A stretch of 64,000 nucleotides of DNA from SZUA-38 sp965212525 (GTDB lineage Bacteria; Pseudomonadota; Gammaproteobacteria; Xanthomonadales; SZUA-38). Location of the stretch: the NCBI GenBank assembly GCA_965212525.1, contig CBDBVC010000058.1:124001-188000 (forward strand), given 5' to 3'. The number at the start of each line of letters is the position of its first letter. Positions within the stretch are counted from its first letter, which is position 1. The translations under genes were made by a program, and so were the position numbers. Shown piece by piece: positions 42,202 through 51,601 of the stretch. Under the pieces are notes generated by a model. That model was not told the origin of the DNA and did no database searches. It saw only the letters and a list, made by a program, of their open reading frames with translations.

Positions 42202-44337
42202 TCAGAATCGCCAGGTATAGGACAGCTTCAGGCTCAGTTCCTCATCCTGCTTCTCCCAGCTGTCAAGGTTGAGGTGCGTCTGGTTGAGCACCAGATACAT
42301 CGACTGTCCGGCTCTGGGTATCCAGCGCAGGCGGCTGTTGACGCCCAGTTGGCGACTGATGTTGTCGTACTGGAAATTGTTGAGCCAGGCCCAGTCGCTG
42401 TTGATGGCGAATTCGGAACGGAAGCGGTGCAGTCGTGTCTTGCCCGAGCCGGTGTCCAGATCCAGTTCGGACTGGATGGTGCTGGCCGAGAGCAACAGCC
42501 GGCTCATCGGTCGCCAGTCGACACCGAATTCCATGTCGTCACGTTCACCATTGAGGAATTCACCGGTGGTGTAGACGGCCCTGAAACTCAGCGGGCGTGA
42601 TTCGGCGCTTTCCATGAAGACCCGGTAGCGGCGAAAGCGGTATTCGCCATCGGGAATGGTCAGGTCCGGGATGATCTCGAAGGATTCGTCCAGATTCTCG
42701 TAGTGATCGAATACGCCGATGCTCATGAAGTCGCCGCTTTCAGACCCGATATTGACCGGCCAGATTCGATAATCAGAGCTGAGCTTGTTGCCATCGAGGT
42801 CAGTCACCCGCCTGAAGTTCGACCACAGATTGACCCGGTTGATCCACTGGTCGCTGAAGCGAAATCGGCGCCCCATGTTCAGTCGAGCCTGGCGAATTCC
42901 CGAGCGGTTGACGAATCCCAGCGAGGGGCTGTAACCCTCGCCAATCTCGGTAAACGAGCTGCGGATGCTGACGGCATCGTTGGGATAATCCAGTGTCACG
43001 CCCCAGGCCTGGTCACTGCCCAGTTCGCCGTCATCACTGTTGAGCACCCAGGCGTTGCTGCGCAGGGTCTTGTCGCCCATGAAATCGTTGTTCTGGTAGT
43101 TGAAATCGGCACCATAGACCCGGTTGCCGACACCGCGTACCGGGTCGCCATCGGTGTAGAGCATGCCGACACGCGAGCGCTCGCCCATGTTGCGGCTGCC
43201 GCGAGCCACCGTGATGGTCTCGCCACCGAAGGCCGAATCCTGTTTCACGGCCAGTACACCATATTCATATTCACCCAGGCGGCCGGTCAGCTTGGTGCCG
43301 ACATCGATATCCAGCGGCAGACCATCATCACCGAGTCCAATGCGTCTTGAAAAAAACGGCATGCCGTTGCCGCGCAGGTTGCCGAATCGGAACAGGTGCG
43401 TGTCCTGCAGAAAGAAATCGCGTTTTTCTGGCAGAAACACCGAAAATCGACTCAGGTTCACCACACGGTCATCCACTTCGGTGGCGGAAAAGTCGGTGTT
43501 GAACGTCGTTGCCCAGGTCAGCTCGGGTGTGGGCCGGTAGAAGATATCGACCGAGGGCTTGAATTCGGCAGACTCTCCTGACACGGCTCGGCTGACCATC
43601 GAGGCGGCAATGTCCAGACCGCGTCCCTGGTTCATGTCGGTCATGCGGTCGATCGAGCCGGCAACGATCGGTGCCATTTCCCAGCTGTCGGCACCCTCGG
43701 ATGACCAGGCGATGATCTCCTGGTTACGGCGAATCACGCGGCCGAAATTGATGCCCCACTCACTCTGATCCGGGCTGAATGACAGCGACTTGAACGGAAT
43801 CGCCATTTCCAGCTCCCAGCCATTCTCGGTAATCGAGGCCTCGCCCTGCCAGATGGTGGTCCAGTCGTCATCCGAGGAGGAGTTGGTGATCAGTGCCTCG
43901 TTGCGGATGCCGTTCGGGTTGAGCTGGAAAAAATAACCATTGCGGGTGTTCTTGAAAGTGTCGAGCACCACATGAAACTGGTCGTCGGCGTCGGTGTCAT
44001 TGCCCTGGATGAATTCGTTGGCCTTGATTTCAGCCGGGGTGTCATCGAACATTTTTGCCGCGATATACAGGCTGTCATTGTCCTTGGCGATGCGCACTTC
44101 CGTTCGCTGGCTCGGGCGCTCGAATTCTTCGGGCTTGGCCTGATGGAAATCGTCAACTACGGTGGCCTGCTGCCAGAACGCTTCGGAGATGACCCCGTCG
44201 ATCAGCGGCGGCTGATCGGTCACCTCGACAACCGAGATGCTGATGGTCTTGCCAGAAAATTCCGGGTTGATGTCGCTGACGGCATTGCTGGCCATCATCA
44301 GGGATGCGCCGAGACCGAGTAGTGTGTTCACTGCCAT
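42202..44337 (-). CDS. DUF5916 outer-membrane protein: CBM9-like domain plus beta-barrel
   Basis: 711 aa. After a short signal-like N-terminus, residues 35-220 form a carbohydrate-binding family 9-like domain (PPLIDGVISEAFWQQA, NDSLYIAAKMFD and NGWELEMAIPFKSL). The rest is amphipathic beta strands of an outer-membrane barrel ending in SLKLSYTWRF, whose terminal Phe is a BAM recognition signal. This is the DUF5916 layout. It may import or bind oligosaccharides or peptides at the surface. CAGGAG lies just before the ATG. It is followed by the BNR protein gene after 157 nt, and lies divergent from the S9 peptidase. Confidence 0.9.
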   Translation of the reverse strand: MAVNTLLGLGASLMMASNAVSDINPEFSGKTISISVVEVTDQPPLIDGVISEAFWQQATVVDDFHQAKPEEFERPSQRTEVRIAKDNDSLYIAAKMFDDTPAEIKANEFIQGNDTDADDQFHVVLDTFKNTRNGYFFQLNPNGIRNEALITNSSSDDDWTTIWQGEASITENGWELEMAIPFKSLSFSPDQSEWGINFGRVIRRNQEIIAWSSEGADSWEMAPIVAGSIDRMTDMNQGRGLDIAASMVSRAVSGESAEFKPSVDIFYRPTPELTWATTFNTDFSATEVDDRVVNLSRFSVFLPEKRDFFLQDTHLFRFGNLRGNGMPFFSRRIGLGDDGLPLDIDVGTKLTGRLGEYEYGVLAVKQDSAFGGETITVARGSRNMGERSRVGMLYTDGDPVRGVGNRVYGADFNYQNNDFMGDKTLRSNAWVLNSDDGELGSDQAWGVTLDYPNDAVSIRSSFTEIGEGYSPSLGFVNRSGIRQARLNMGRRFRFSDQWINRVNLWSNFRRVTDLDGNKLSSDYRIWPVNIGSESGDFMSIGVFDHYENLDESFEIIPDLTIPDGEYRFRRYRVFMESAESRPLSFRAVYTTGEFLNGERDDMEFGVDWRPMSRLLLSASTIQSELDLDTGSGKTRLHRFRSEFAINSDWAWLNNFQYDNISRQLGVNSRLRWIPRAGQSMYLVLNQTHLNLDSWEKQDEELSLKLSYTWRF

Positions 44338-44582
44338 GACTCCTGCTGGATTGGCGCCGATTATTGTGAGAGTGATTTGCCGTCACAAGCCGTTTGAGAT
44401 GGACTGAAGTGATAAGCGGGACAGACCACACCGATCCTGCGACGAACCGTTGCCCGTTGTTCAGCCACTTCCGATAGACTGAACATTGTTCAATTCATGA
44501 CTTTTCATGCATTTAGTTCAGCAAGGATCCTCTGTATGATCTACGGGCCCTGTTGAACACCCCACCCAAACGGAACACAGAC

Positions 44583-46577
44583 ATGACACCATCCAGACCC
44601 ACATTTCTGATCAGCCTGTTACTGACCCTTGGCGTCGCCCAGGCTGACAACCGCCCTGTCGCTGATGCCGTCATTGCCGAGCGCACGGCAAACAACGGCA
44701 ATCTCGTCATGCAGGGGATACCACCCATTCCCGATGAAATCGTCAATGACCTCAACCGTTACCAGAATGTGCGTTCGGCCAGTTTCCAGGAATGGTCGGC
44801 CGACAGCAGCAGTGTCTATGTCAGCACTCGATTCGGTGATGTTTCGCAGCTGCACCGTGTCTCGATGCCCGGTGGTGCACGCTATCAGCTGACCTTCTTT
44901 GATGAGCCCATCGGTGGCATCACGCGACAGCCGGGTGGCGATCGCATGACCTTCACCATGGATGCGGGCGGCAGCGAGTTTTCACAGATCTTCACGCTGA
45001 AGCAGGATGGCAGCACCCGAATGATCAGTGACGGTGAATCGCGCAACGGTGCGGTGCTGTGGAATCACGACGGAAACCGCATCGCCTATCAGTCGACCCG
45101 ACGCAATGGTGCTTCCAACGATATCTGGATGATGGATCCTGACAATCCCGAATCAGCCGATGTGGCCTTCGAGTCACCAGACGGCACCTGGTGGGGACCG
45201 GCCGCCTTCAGTCCCGATGACAGCAAACTGCTGATCGTCAATTACATCAGCGTGACACGTTCCAGAGTGCTGCTGAAGGATCTGGTCAGCGGCAAGGTGA
45301 GACCACTGGTGGGTGGTGATGATCCCAGCTCGGTCAACCTGCCGTACGATTTTACTGCCGATGGCAGCGGGTTTTTCTTCACCAGTGACGAGGGCAGTGA
45401 GTTTACCCGACTGGCCCATGCGTCGGTGGATTCGCCCGACAAGATCACCTGGATATCACGCGACATCCCCTGGAACGTCACCGGATTCGTGCTCAGTGAT
45501 GACGGCAAGCGCGCACTGTTTGCCACCAATGCCGGTGGACTGACCGAATACTACCTGATGGATCCCAACAGTTTCGAGTACCGCAGGATTGATGCACTGC
45601 CCGTGGGTCTGGCCTTCGGTGCTACCTTCAGCCCGGATGGCAGTCGCCTGGCGATGACGCTGAACACGGCACAGACGCCCAGCGACACCTTTGTGCTGGA
45701 ACTGGGTGACGACCCCCTCTCCCATGGCAGGCTGACCCGATGGACGCACAGCGAGGTGGGTGGACTGGATACCGAATCCTTTGCCGAGCCCGAGCTGGTT
45801 CAATTCCCCACCTTCGATAGGGTGGACGGGCAGACGCGCCAGATCCCGGCCTTCGTCTATCGACCAGACACAACAGGCAATGGCGAGAAACGACCGGTGA
45901 TCATTTCGATCCATGGCGGCCCGGAAGGTCAGGCGCGACCGTCATTCAACAGCAGCTACCAGATGTGGATGAAAAAACTCGGCGCCATCGTGATTGTGCC
46001 CAACGTGCGTGGTTCCTCCGGCTACGGCAAGTCCTATGTCTCGCTGGATAACGGCTTCAACCGGGAGGATTCGGTGAAGGATATCGGTGCCCTGCTGGAC
46101 TGGATCGAGACCCAGCCTGACATGGACAAGGACCGGGTTGCGGTGATTGGCGGCAGCTACGGCGGTTACATGGTGCTGGCCTGTGGTGTGCATTACAGTG
46201 ACAGGCTCAGGGCCATCGTGGATATTGTCGGCATCAGCAATTTTGTCACCTTCCTGGAGAATACCCAGGATTACCGGCGCGACCTGAGGCGGGTGGAATA
46301 CGGTGATGAGCGAAATCCGGCGATGCGTGAATTCCTGCAGAAGATCAGCCCGCTCAACAATGTCGAAAAGATACAGGCGCCCATGCTGGTGGTTCAGGGG
46401 CAGAATGATCCGCGGGTGCCAGTGACCGAAGCGGAGCAGATCGTCAGGGCCTTACGCGAGAACGGTCAGCCTGTCTGGTACATGAACGCCCTCAATGAGG
46501 GTCACGGCTACCGCAAGAAGGAAAACCGTGACATCTACCAGCAGGCCGTGGTGCTGTTCTTCAGTCAGCACCTGTGA
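44583..46577 (+). CDS. Exported S9-family prolyl oligopeptidase-type peptidase
   Basis: 664 aa. A signal peptide of about 21 residues ends AQA. The N-terminal 350 residues form a seven-bladed TolB/WD-like propeller. The C-terminal peptidase has the serine elbow GGSYGGYM, the Asp in GQNDPRVP and the His in NEGHGYRKKEN, an acylaminoacyl/dipeptidyl-type S9 triad. It cleaves peptides after propeller filtering. The start at 44583 is preferred over an upstream GTG/ATG frame because it gives the signal peptide at once. Its 3' end overlaps the convergent aminotransferase gene by 17 nt. It should feed peptides to amino-acid catabolism. Confidence 0.94.
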   Translation: MTPSRPTFLISLLLTLGVAQADNRPVADAVIAERTANNGNLVMQGIPPIPDEIVNDLNRYQNVRSASFQEWSADSSSVYVSTRFGDVSQLHRVSMPGGARYQLTFFDEPIGGITRQPGGDRMTFTMDAGGSEFSQIFTLKQDGSTRMISDGESRNGAVLWNHDGNRIAYQSTRRNGASNDIWMMDPDNPESADVAFESPDGTWWGPAAFSPDDSKLLIVNYISVTRSRVLLKDLVSGKVRPLVGGDDPSSVNLPYDFTADGSGFFFTSDEGSEFTRLAHASVDSPDKITWISRDIPWNVTGFVLSDDGKRALFATNAGGLTEYYLMDPNSFEYRRIDALPVGLAFGATFSPDGSRLAMTLNTAQTPSDTFVLELGDDPLSHGRLTRWTHSEVGGLDTESFAEPELVQFPTFDRVDGQTRQIPAFVYRPDTTGNGEKRPVIISIHGGPEGQARPSFNSSYQMWMKKLGAIVIVPNVRGSSGYGKSYVSLDNGFNREDSVKDIGALLDWIETQPDMDKDRVAVIGGSYGGYMVLACGVHYSDRLRAIVDIVGISNFVTFLENTQDYRRDLRRVEYGDERNPAMREFLQKISPLNNVEKIQAPMLVVQGQNDPRVPVTEAEQIVRALRENGQPVWYMNALNEGHGYRKKENRDIYQQAVVLFFSQHL

Positions 46578-47769
46578 GTGTCAGTACCCTGCCCAGCGCA
46601 TCGATGAAGTAATCGACATTGTCGCTATTGAAGCCGGCCACGTTGATGCGCGATGAGCCGGCCATGTAGATGCCGTAGTCATCGGCCATGGTCTTCACCT
46701 GTTCCCGGCTGATGCCCAGGAAGGAGAACATGCCACGCTGTTTCTCGATGAAGCCGAAATCCCTGGGCAGGCCGGCTGCGGCGGCCTTGTCCGACACCAG
46801 CTTGCGCAGTGAATTGATGCGATCGCGCATCTCGGCCAATTCCTCGTGCCAGCGTGCTGTCAGCCCCTCATCGTGCAGGATCAGATCCACCATGGCAGGA
46901 CCATGGCTGGGTGGCATGGAATACAGCACCCGGGTCAGGTTGTGAATATGGGTTTCAGCCGCGCGGGCCGATTCAGCACTGCTGCAGACCAGTGAAATGG
47001 CACCACATCGTTCGCGATAGAGCGCGAAATTCTTTGAGCAGGAACTGACGATGATGGCTTCAGGCACGGTATCAGCCAGCAGACGTACACCCAGCGCATC
47101 TTCATCCAGGCCGTTGCCAAATCCCTGATAGGCGATATCAACCATGGGCGTAAATCCGTTTTTCGCTGCCAGTGCCACAAACTCGCGCCACTGATCGGGT
47201 GACAGATCGATGCCGCTGGGGTTGTGACAGCAACCATGCAACATGACCACATCACCAGCACCCACCTGTTGCAGCGTGCTCATCATGCCGTCGAAATCAA
47301 GTGAGCTGTCTTCGGCGCGGTAGTAGGGGAAATGCCGTATTTCGATGCCAGCGGCCGGGAACAGGGCATTGTGGTTGGCCCAGGTCGGGTCGGTCATCCA
47401 CAGCGTGGCATCGGGTTTGGCGCGCTTGATGAAATCACCGGCCACGCGCAGCCCACCGGTGCCACCCGGTGTCTGAACAGTCATCACGCGACCGTCGGCC
47501 ACGGCCTGATTGTCTGCACCATAGAGCAGGGTGGTGATGGCCTGATTGAAGCCGGTTACGCCCGGTGGGCCCAGATAGGTCTTGGTGTCCTCGATCTCAT
47601 ACAGGCGTGCTTCGGCCTGCTTGACGCAGTCCAGCAGTCGCGTATGACCGTGATCATCCTTGAACACGCCGACACCCAGGTCTATTTTGTCCGGGCGTGG
47701 GTCATTGCGGTGTGCAGCGATCAGACCCAGCAGCGGATCTGGTGGAATGATGTCGAGATGTTCAAACAT
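46561..47769 (-). CDS. tyrB: Aromatic/aspartate aminotransferase (class I)
   Basis: 402 aa PLP enzyme of fold type I subgroup Ia. Recognised by LIAAHRNDPRPDKIDLGVGVFKD, TVQTPGGTGGLRVAGDF, LHGCCHNPSGIDLS, the PLP lysine in SSCSKNFALYRERCG, and the C-terminal RINVAGFN (substrate Arg). Both AspC and TyrB share these features and the exact specificity cannot be read off; the symbol is provisional. It acts in the cytoplasm on aspartate or aromatic amino acids with 2-oxoglutarate. It overlaps the 3' end of the S9 peptidase gene. Confidence 0.9.
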   Translation of the reverse strand: MFEHLDIIPPDPLLGLIAAHRNDPRPDKIDLGVGVFKDDHGHTRLLDCVKQAEARLYEIEDTKTYLGPPGVTGFNQAITTLLYGADNQAVADGRVMTVQTPGGTGGLRVAGDFIKRAKPDATLWMTDPTWANHNALFPAAGIEIRHFPYYRAEDSSLDFDGMMSTLQQVGAGDVVMLHGCCHNPSGIDLSPDQWREFVALAAKNGFTPMVDIAYQGFGNGLDEDALGVRLLADTVPEAIIVSSCSKNFALYRERCGAISLVCSSAESARAAETHIHNLTRVLYSMPPSHGPAMVDLILHDEGLTARWHEELAEMRDRINSLRKLVSDKAAAAGLPRDFGFIEKQRGMFSFLGISREQVKTMADDYGIYMAGSSRINVAGFNSDNVDYFIDALGRVLTLTGAD

Positions 47770-47848
47770 GTGACCGGTCTCTGAAGGTGGACAGCGGCAT
47801 TGTAACCAAAGCCGCGGCGGAATACTGCTCCGGCAATCGATTCAATCG

Positions 47849-48931
47849 TTATATGTGATCATAGTCCACGGTGACCTCATCCGACACCGGATGTGCCTGA
47901 CAGGTGAGCACGTAGCCCTGATCCACTTCGTCCTCATCGAGAGCATAGTTGGTGTCCATTCGCACTTCGCCGTGTATCACCTTGGCACGGCAGGTGGCAC
48001 AGACCCCGCCCTTGCAGGCAAATGGCAGGTCCGAGCCGGCATTGAGCGCGGCATCTAGAATGGATTCGGAGGCATCTGTCATGGTCACGCGGCTTTCCTT
48101 GCCATCAACGATCACCGTGATGCGTGCCTGGTCGGCCAGCGTTGACGGATCGACCTGTTCACGCTCTGCAGCGGCGGCCTGTGACACGCCGAACAGTTCG
48201 AGGTGAATCTGTGATTTCTCGAGACCGTACTGTTTTGTCAGTGCATCGCGCAGGTCCTTGATCATCAGTTGCGGCCCGCAGATGTAGACATCATCAATGT
48301 TTGCCAGTGGCACGATTTTCTCGTTCAGCGTGGCCAGTTTGTCGGCATCGATATGGCCGTTCTGGAAGTCACTGCCACGGGATTCACGGCTGAGCACGTG
48401 AATCAGGTTGAATCGATCCACATGGGCATTCTTGAGTGCATGCAGGCGGTGACGGAAGATGATGTGCTTGACGTCCCGGTTGCCATAGACCAGCGTGACG
48501 CGGCTGTCAGGTTCATGCTCGAGTATCGTCTTCAGAATCGCGATGATCGGTGTGATGCCCGAACCGGCAGCAAACAACAGGTAGTGCTTGCGGTTGTCGG
48601 TATTTGCCTCAAGGGTGAACCGTCCCTGCGGTGGCATCACCTCGATGCGATCACCGGGCCTGAAGTGGTCGTTGGCATGATTCGAGAACACACCATGCGG
48701 ATGACGCTTGATGGCGACGCGCATTTCTCCATCCGAAACACTGCTGCAGATCGAGTAGCTGCGTCTGAGCTCCTCGCCGTCGATTTCGGTCTTCAGGGAC
48801 AGGTGCTGTCCTGGCAGGTAACGGTAATCCTCGGCCAGTTCATCCGGTATCTCGAAGCAGACCGAGATGGTATCGGGGGTTTCCTGGCGAATGTCGCGAA
48901 TGGTCAGTGTATGAAAGTGTGCCCGTGTCAT
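47849..48931 (-). CDS. paaE: Phenylacetyl-CoA epoxidase reductase subunit PaaE
   Basis: 360 aa reductase passing electrons from NADPH to the PaaA diiron site. Order: FAD domain with RRSYSICSS, NAD(P) domain with FAAGSGITPIIAILK and VYGNRDVKHIIFRH, then a plant-type 2Fe-2S domain with CKGGVCATCRAKV and a fourth Cys in VLTCQAHP. The ATG at 48931 overlaps the paaD stop (ATGA), so it is last in paaABCDE. It ends at 47849, before the aminotransferase on the same strand. Confidence 0.96.
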   Translation of the reverse strand: MTRAHFHTLTIRDIRQETPDTISVCFEIPDELAEDYRYLPGQHLSLKTEIDGEELRRSYSICSSVSDGEMRVAIKRHPHGVFSNHANDHFRPGDRIEVMPPQGRFTLEANTDNRKHYLLFAAGSGITPIIAILKTILEHEPDSRVTLVYGNRDVKHIIFRHRLHALKNAHVDRFNLIHVLSRESRGSDFQNGHIDADKLATLNEKIVPLANIDDVYICGPQLMIKDLRDALTKQYGLEKSQIHLELFGVSQAAAAEREQVDPSTLADQARITVIVDGKESRVTMTDASESILDAALNAGSDLPFACKGGVCATCRAKVIHGEVRMDTNYALDEDEVDQGYVLTCQAHPVSDEVTVDYDHI

Positions 48932-49431
48932 ATGCACTTGAAATAGTCAAAGGGTTGCAGGCAATCGTCACAGTGGTGCATGGCCTTGCAGGCCGTCGAA
49001 CCGAACTCACTGATCAGTCGTGTATTGTCGGAACCGCAGTGCGGACAGTTGATCACTGTCACCTCGCCCAGCAGTTCCCGTTTTGAATGCGTTGATTTCT
49101 GTGGCGGTGCAATGCCGTAGGCGCGCAGCTTCTCGCGTCCGTTCTCACTCATCCAGTCACTGCTCCAGGCCGGCGAATAGCTGGTATGCACCACGATCTC
49201 CATGCCGGTTTCAGCCAGCACCTTCCGGATGTCCTGCTCGATGGTATTCATTGCCGGGCAGCCGCTGTAGGTGGGCGTGATAGTGACTTCGATCCTGTCA
49301 TCAATCAGCCTGACGTCGCGGATGATGCCCAGATCAGCTACCGTGAGCACCGGGATTTCCGGGTCACAGACTGATTCGAGCAGGCTGTGCACGGTGTCCA
49401 CGGACAGGGCAGTTGACATGTGGGCTACCAT
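48928..49431 (-). CDS. paaD: Phenylacetyl-CoA epoxidase assembly factor PaaD
   Basis: 167 aa SufT/MIP18-like protein needed to mature the epoxidase. Recognised by DPEIPVLTVADLGIIRDV, SGCPAMNTIEQDI and a C-terminal zinc-ribbon-like region (NCPHCGSDN ... HHCDDCLQPFDYFKC). Two starts are possible: the ATG at 49431 overlapping the paaC stop, or an ATG at 49419. It overlaps paaE by 4 nt. Confidence 0.95.
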   Translation of the reverse strand: MVAHMSTALSVDTVHSLLESVCDPEIPVLTVADLGIIRDVRLIDDRIEVTITPTYSGCPAMNTIEQDIRKVLAETGMEIVVHTSYSPAWSSDWMSENGREKLRAYGIAPPQKSTHSKRELLGEVTVINCPHCGSDNTRLISEFGSTACKAMHHCDDCLQPFDYFKCI

Positions 49432-50192
49432 TCAAGACCGGGGTGTGATCGCTGCAGGAACTGCAGCTCGGTCAACAGGTGACCCAGATGTTCGGTGTGC
49501 TCACCGTTTCGGCCACCGGACTGTGTCCAGCTGTCTTCAGGGCGTGTCAGTGTCGCCTTTTCAAGCACCTCGTCGATCTGCTCGTCCCAGTGTGGCTTGA
49601 GCTGGGCGAGGTCAACGGAAATACCGGCCTCGAGTAGTCGCTGGTCCAGATCGGTCATCTCGAACAGCTCGAAATGGTAGCCCCAGAGGTCTTCCAGCGC
49701 CTGCTGGATTCGCTGTGCTGATTCTTCGGTGCCGTCACCCAGCCGCAGCATCCAGCTGTTGCTGTGCTTGAGGTGATAGCGCGATTCCTTGATCGCCTTG
49801 GCAGCAATGCCGGCCAGGGTGCTGTCGGTCGATTGTGACAGCGCCTGGTAGAACAGCACATAGAAATGATCGACGATGAACTGTCGCGCAATGGACTCGG
49901 CAAAATCACCCCGCGGCAGTTCGAAGATAAGCAGGTTCCTGAATTCGGCGTCATCGCGGAAGTAGGCCAGCTGATCTTCGTCCCGGCCTTGACCCTCGGC
50001 CCGACCCGCATAGTCAAGGAACATGCGTGCGCGGCCAATGTAGTCCAGCGCGATATTGATCAGCGCGATATCTTCCTCGAGATAGGGGCCATTGGAGCAC
50101 CACTCGGAAAGTCGATGGCCCAGGGTCAGGGCATCATCGCCCAGGCCCATGGCATAACGGGCAATATCGGCCTGTTGTGTGTCTGCAGCCAT
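49425..50192 (-). CDS. paaC: Phenylacetyl-CoA epoxidase structural subunit PaaC
   Basis: 255 aa, ferritin-like fold that partners PaaA in the (AC)2 heterotetramer. Family segments include LGDDALTLGHRLSEWCSNGPYLEEDIALINIALDYIGRAR, FIVDHFYVLFYQAL and KESRYHLKHSNSWMLRLGDGTEES. It lacks the full iron ligand set, as expected for PaaC. Gap of 2 nt after paaB; overlaps paaD by 7 nt. Confidence 0.96.
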   Translation of the reverse strand: MAADTQQADIARYAMGLGDDALTLGHRLSEWCSNGPYLEEDIALINIALDYIGRARMFLDYAGRAEGQGRDEDQLAYFRDDAEFRNLLIFELPRGDFAESIARQFIVDHFYVLFYQALSQSTDSTLAGIAAKAIKESRYHLKHSNSWMLRLGDGTEESAQRIQQALEDLWGYHFELFEMTDLDQRLLEAGISVDLAQLKPHWDEQIDEVLEKATLTRPEDSWTQSGGRNGEHTEHLGHLLTELQFLQRSHPGLEW

Positions 50193-50194
50193 GG

Positions 50195-50485
50195 TCAGAT
50201 ATTCTCGACGCCGTCGGGAACGGAGTAGAAGGTGGCATGACGGTAGGGCTTGTCGTCCATCGGGTCGAAGAAGGCATCGTCATCATCTTCCTGGGAAGCA
50301 GTGATCTCGGAGGATTTGACCACCCAGATACTGACGCCTTCGGAGCGACGGGTATAGACATCGCGCGCGTACTGCAGTGCCATTTCATCATCTTCCGCAT
50401 GCAGTGAGCCCACATGCTTGTGGTCCAGGCCTCGCTTGGATCGGATAAACACCTCGTACAGAGGCAGTGCATTGGTGTCGGTCAT
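50195..50485 (-). CDS. paaB: Phenylacetyl-CoA epoxidase subunit PaaB
   Basis: 96 aa, the small subunit that bridges the oxygenase heterotetramers. The pattern YEVFIRSKRGLDHKHVGSLHAEDDEMALQYARDVYTRRSEGVSIWVVKS is diagnostic. Its start overlaps the paaA stop by 1 nt (TGATG). Confidence 0.97.
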   Translation of the reverse strand: MTDTNALPLYEVFIRSKRGLDHKHVGSLHAEDDEMALQYARDVYTRRSEGVSIWVVKSSEITASQEDDDDAFFDPMDDKPYRHATFYSVPDGVENI

Positions 50486-51450
50486 CAGGCTACCTGTTGT
50501 TTCCTGCGGTCGCGTTGTTTGGCATCGTAGGCTGCGGCTGCTTCACGCACCCACTGGCCTTCTTCGTGTGCAGCTACGTGATGACGTATGCGCTGCCGGT
50601 TGCATTTTCCATTGCCCTTGATGACGTTGAAGAATTCGTCCCAGTCGATTTCACCAAAATCGTAGTGTCCGCGCTCCTCGTTCCATTTCAGATCGGGGTC
50701 CGGAATCGTCAGGCCGATGTGCTCGGCCTGCGGCACGGTCTGATCGATGAATTTCTGGCGCAGTTCATCGTTACTGAACCGCTTGATCTTCCATGCCATG
50801 GACTGGGCGGAATTGGGTGAATTGTTGTCCGAGGGGCCGAACATCATGATCGACGGCCACCAGAAGCGGTTCAGCGCATCCTGGGCCATGGCCTTCTGGG
50901 CGTCATTTCCACGCGCCAGCACCGTCATGATTTCGTAGCCCTGTCGCTGGTGAAAACTCTCTTCCTTGCAGATGCGAATCATGCCACGGGCATAGGGGCC
51001 GTAGGAGGTTCGACACAGCGGGACCTGATTGACAATGGCTGCACCGTCGACCAGCCAGCCGATGGCGCCAATGTCTGCCCAGGAGACTGTCGGGTAATTG
51101 AATATGGAAGAGTACTTGGCCTTGCCCGATTGCAGATCGGCGATCATCTTGCTGCGTGGCTCACCCAGGGTTTCTGCAGCGCTGTAAAGATACAGGCCAT
51201 GCCCGGCTTCATCCTGGACCTTGGCCAGCAGTACGGCCTTGCGCCTGAGTGTGGGCGCCCGGGTTATCCAGTTTCCCTCGGGCTGCATGCCGATCACTTC
51301 CGAATGCGCATGCTGTGAAACCTGTCGGATCAGGGTGCGGCGATAGGCATCGGGCATCCAGTCCTTCGGTTCAATCTTGTCTTCGGCATCGATACGGGCC
51401 TGAAAGTCATCCAGCCGTTCCTGCGTTTCTTTGTCAATTGCTTGCGTCAT
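50485..51450 (-). CDS. paaA: Phenylacetyl-CoA epoxidase catalytic subunit PaaA
   Basis: 321 aa, the diiron oxygenase forming the 1,2-epoxide of phenylacetyl-CoA. Visible iron ligands are in KVQDEAGHG (Glu, His) and CKEESFHQRQG (Glu, His); the N-terminal IEPKDWMPDAYRRTLIRQVSQHAHSEVIG and the ending KGNGKCNRQR are typical. The start at 51450 has AGGA 9 nt upstream, and the upstream in-frame start is rejected. It is the first gene of paaABCDE; an inverted repeat (51526-51545) lies about 75 nt upstream. Other pathway genes (paaF, G, Z, J, K) are not in the window. Confidence 0.97.
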   Translation of the reverse strand: MTQAIDKETQERLDDFQARIDAEDKIEPKDWMPDAYRRTLIRQVSQHAHSEVIGMQPEGNWITRAPTLRRKAVLLAKVQDEAGHGLYLYSAAETLGEPRSKMIADLQSGKAKYSSIFNYPTVSWADIGAIGWLVDGAAIVNQVPLCRTSYGPYARGMIRICKEESFHQRQGYEIMTVLARGNDAQKAMAQDALNRFWWPSIMMFGPSDNNSPNSAQSMAWKIKRFSNDELRQKFIDQTVPQAEHIGLTIPDPDLKWNEERGHYDFGEIDWDEFFNVIKGNGKCNRQRIRHHVAAHEEGQWVREAAAAYDAKQRDRRKQQVA

Positions 51451-51525
51451 CGGGAAATCCTGCCAATTGCTTGCCACAGCGCCAGTCTAGCCTGCAGCGG
51501 TCAATTCTGTGTCAATGAATGATAT

Positions 51526-51545
51526 CACCTGAAGGCAATCAGGTG
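51526..51545. repeat. Inverted repeat upstream of paaA
   Basis: Arms CACCTGA and TCAGGTG around a 6-nt centre lie about 75 nt before the paaA start. It could be an operator for a phenylacetate regulator or part of a terminator region for purD. There is no T-tract. Function is not supported by anything else. Confidence 0.3.
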
Positions 51546-51560
51546 CATTCGCTACCGCAT

Positions 51561-51584
51561 AAAACAGGTCCCGGGCTTGACCTG
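51561..51584 (-). terminator. Probable purD terminator
   Basis: On the minus strand CAGGTC pairs with GACCTG across an 8-nt loop and is followed by TTTTAT. It lies about 20 nt past the purD stop and separates purine synthesis from the paa operon. Confidence 0.5.
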
Positions 51585-51601
51585 AATCAATCGGATTGTG
51601 G

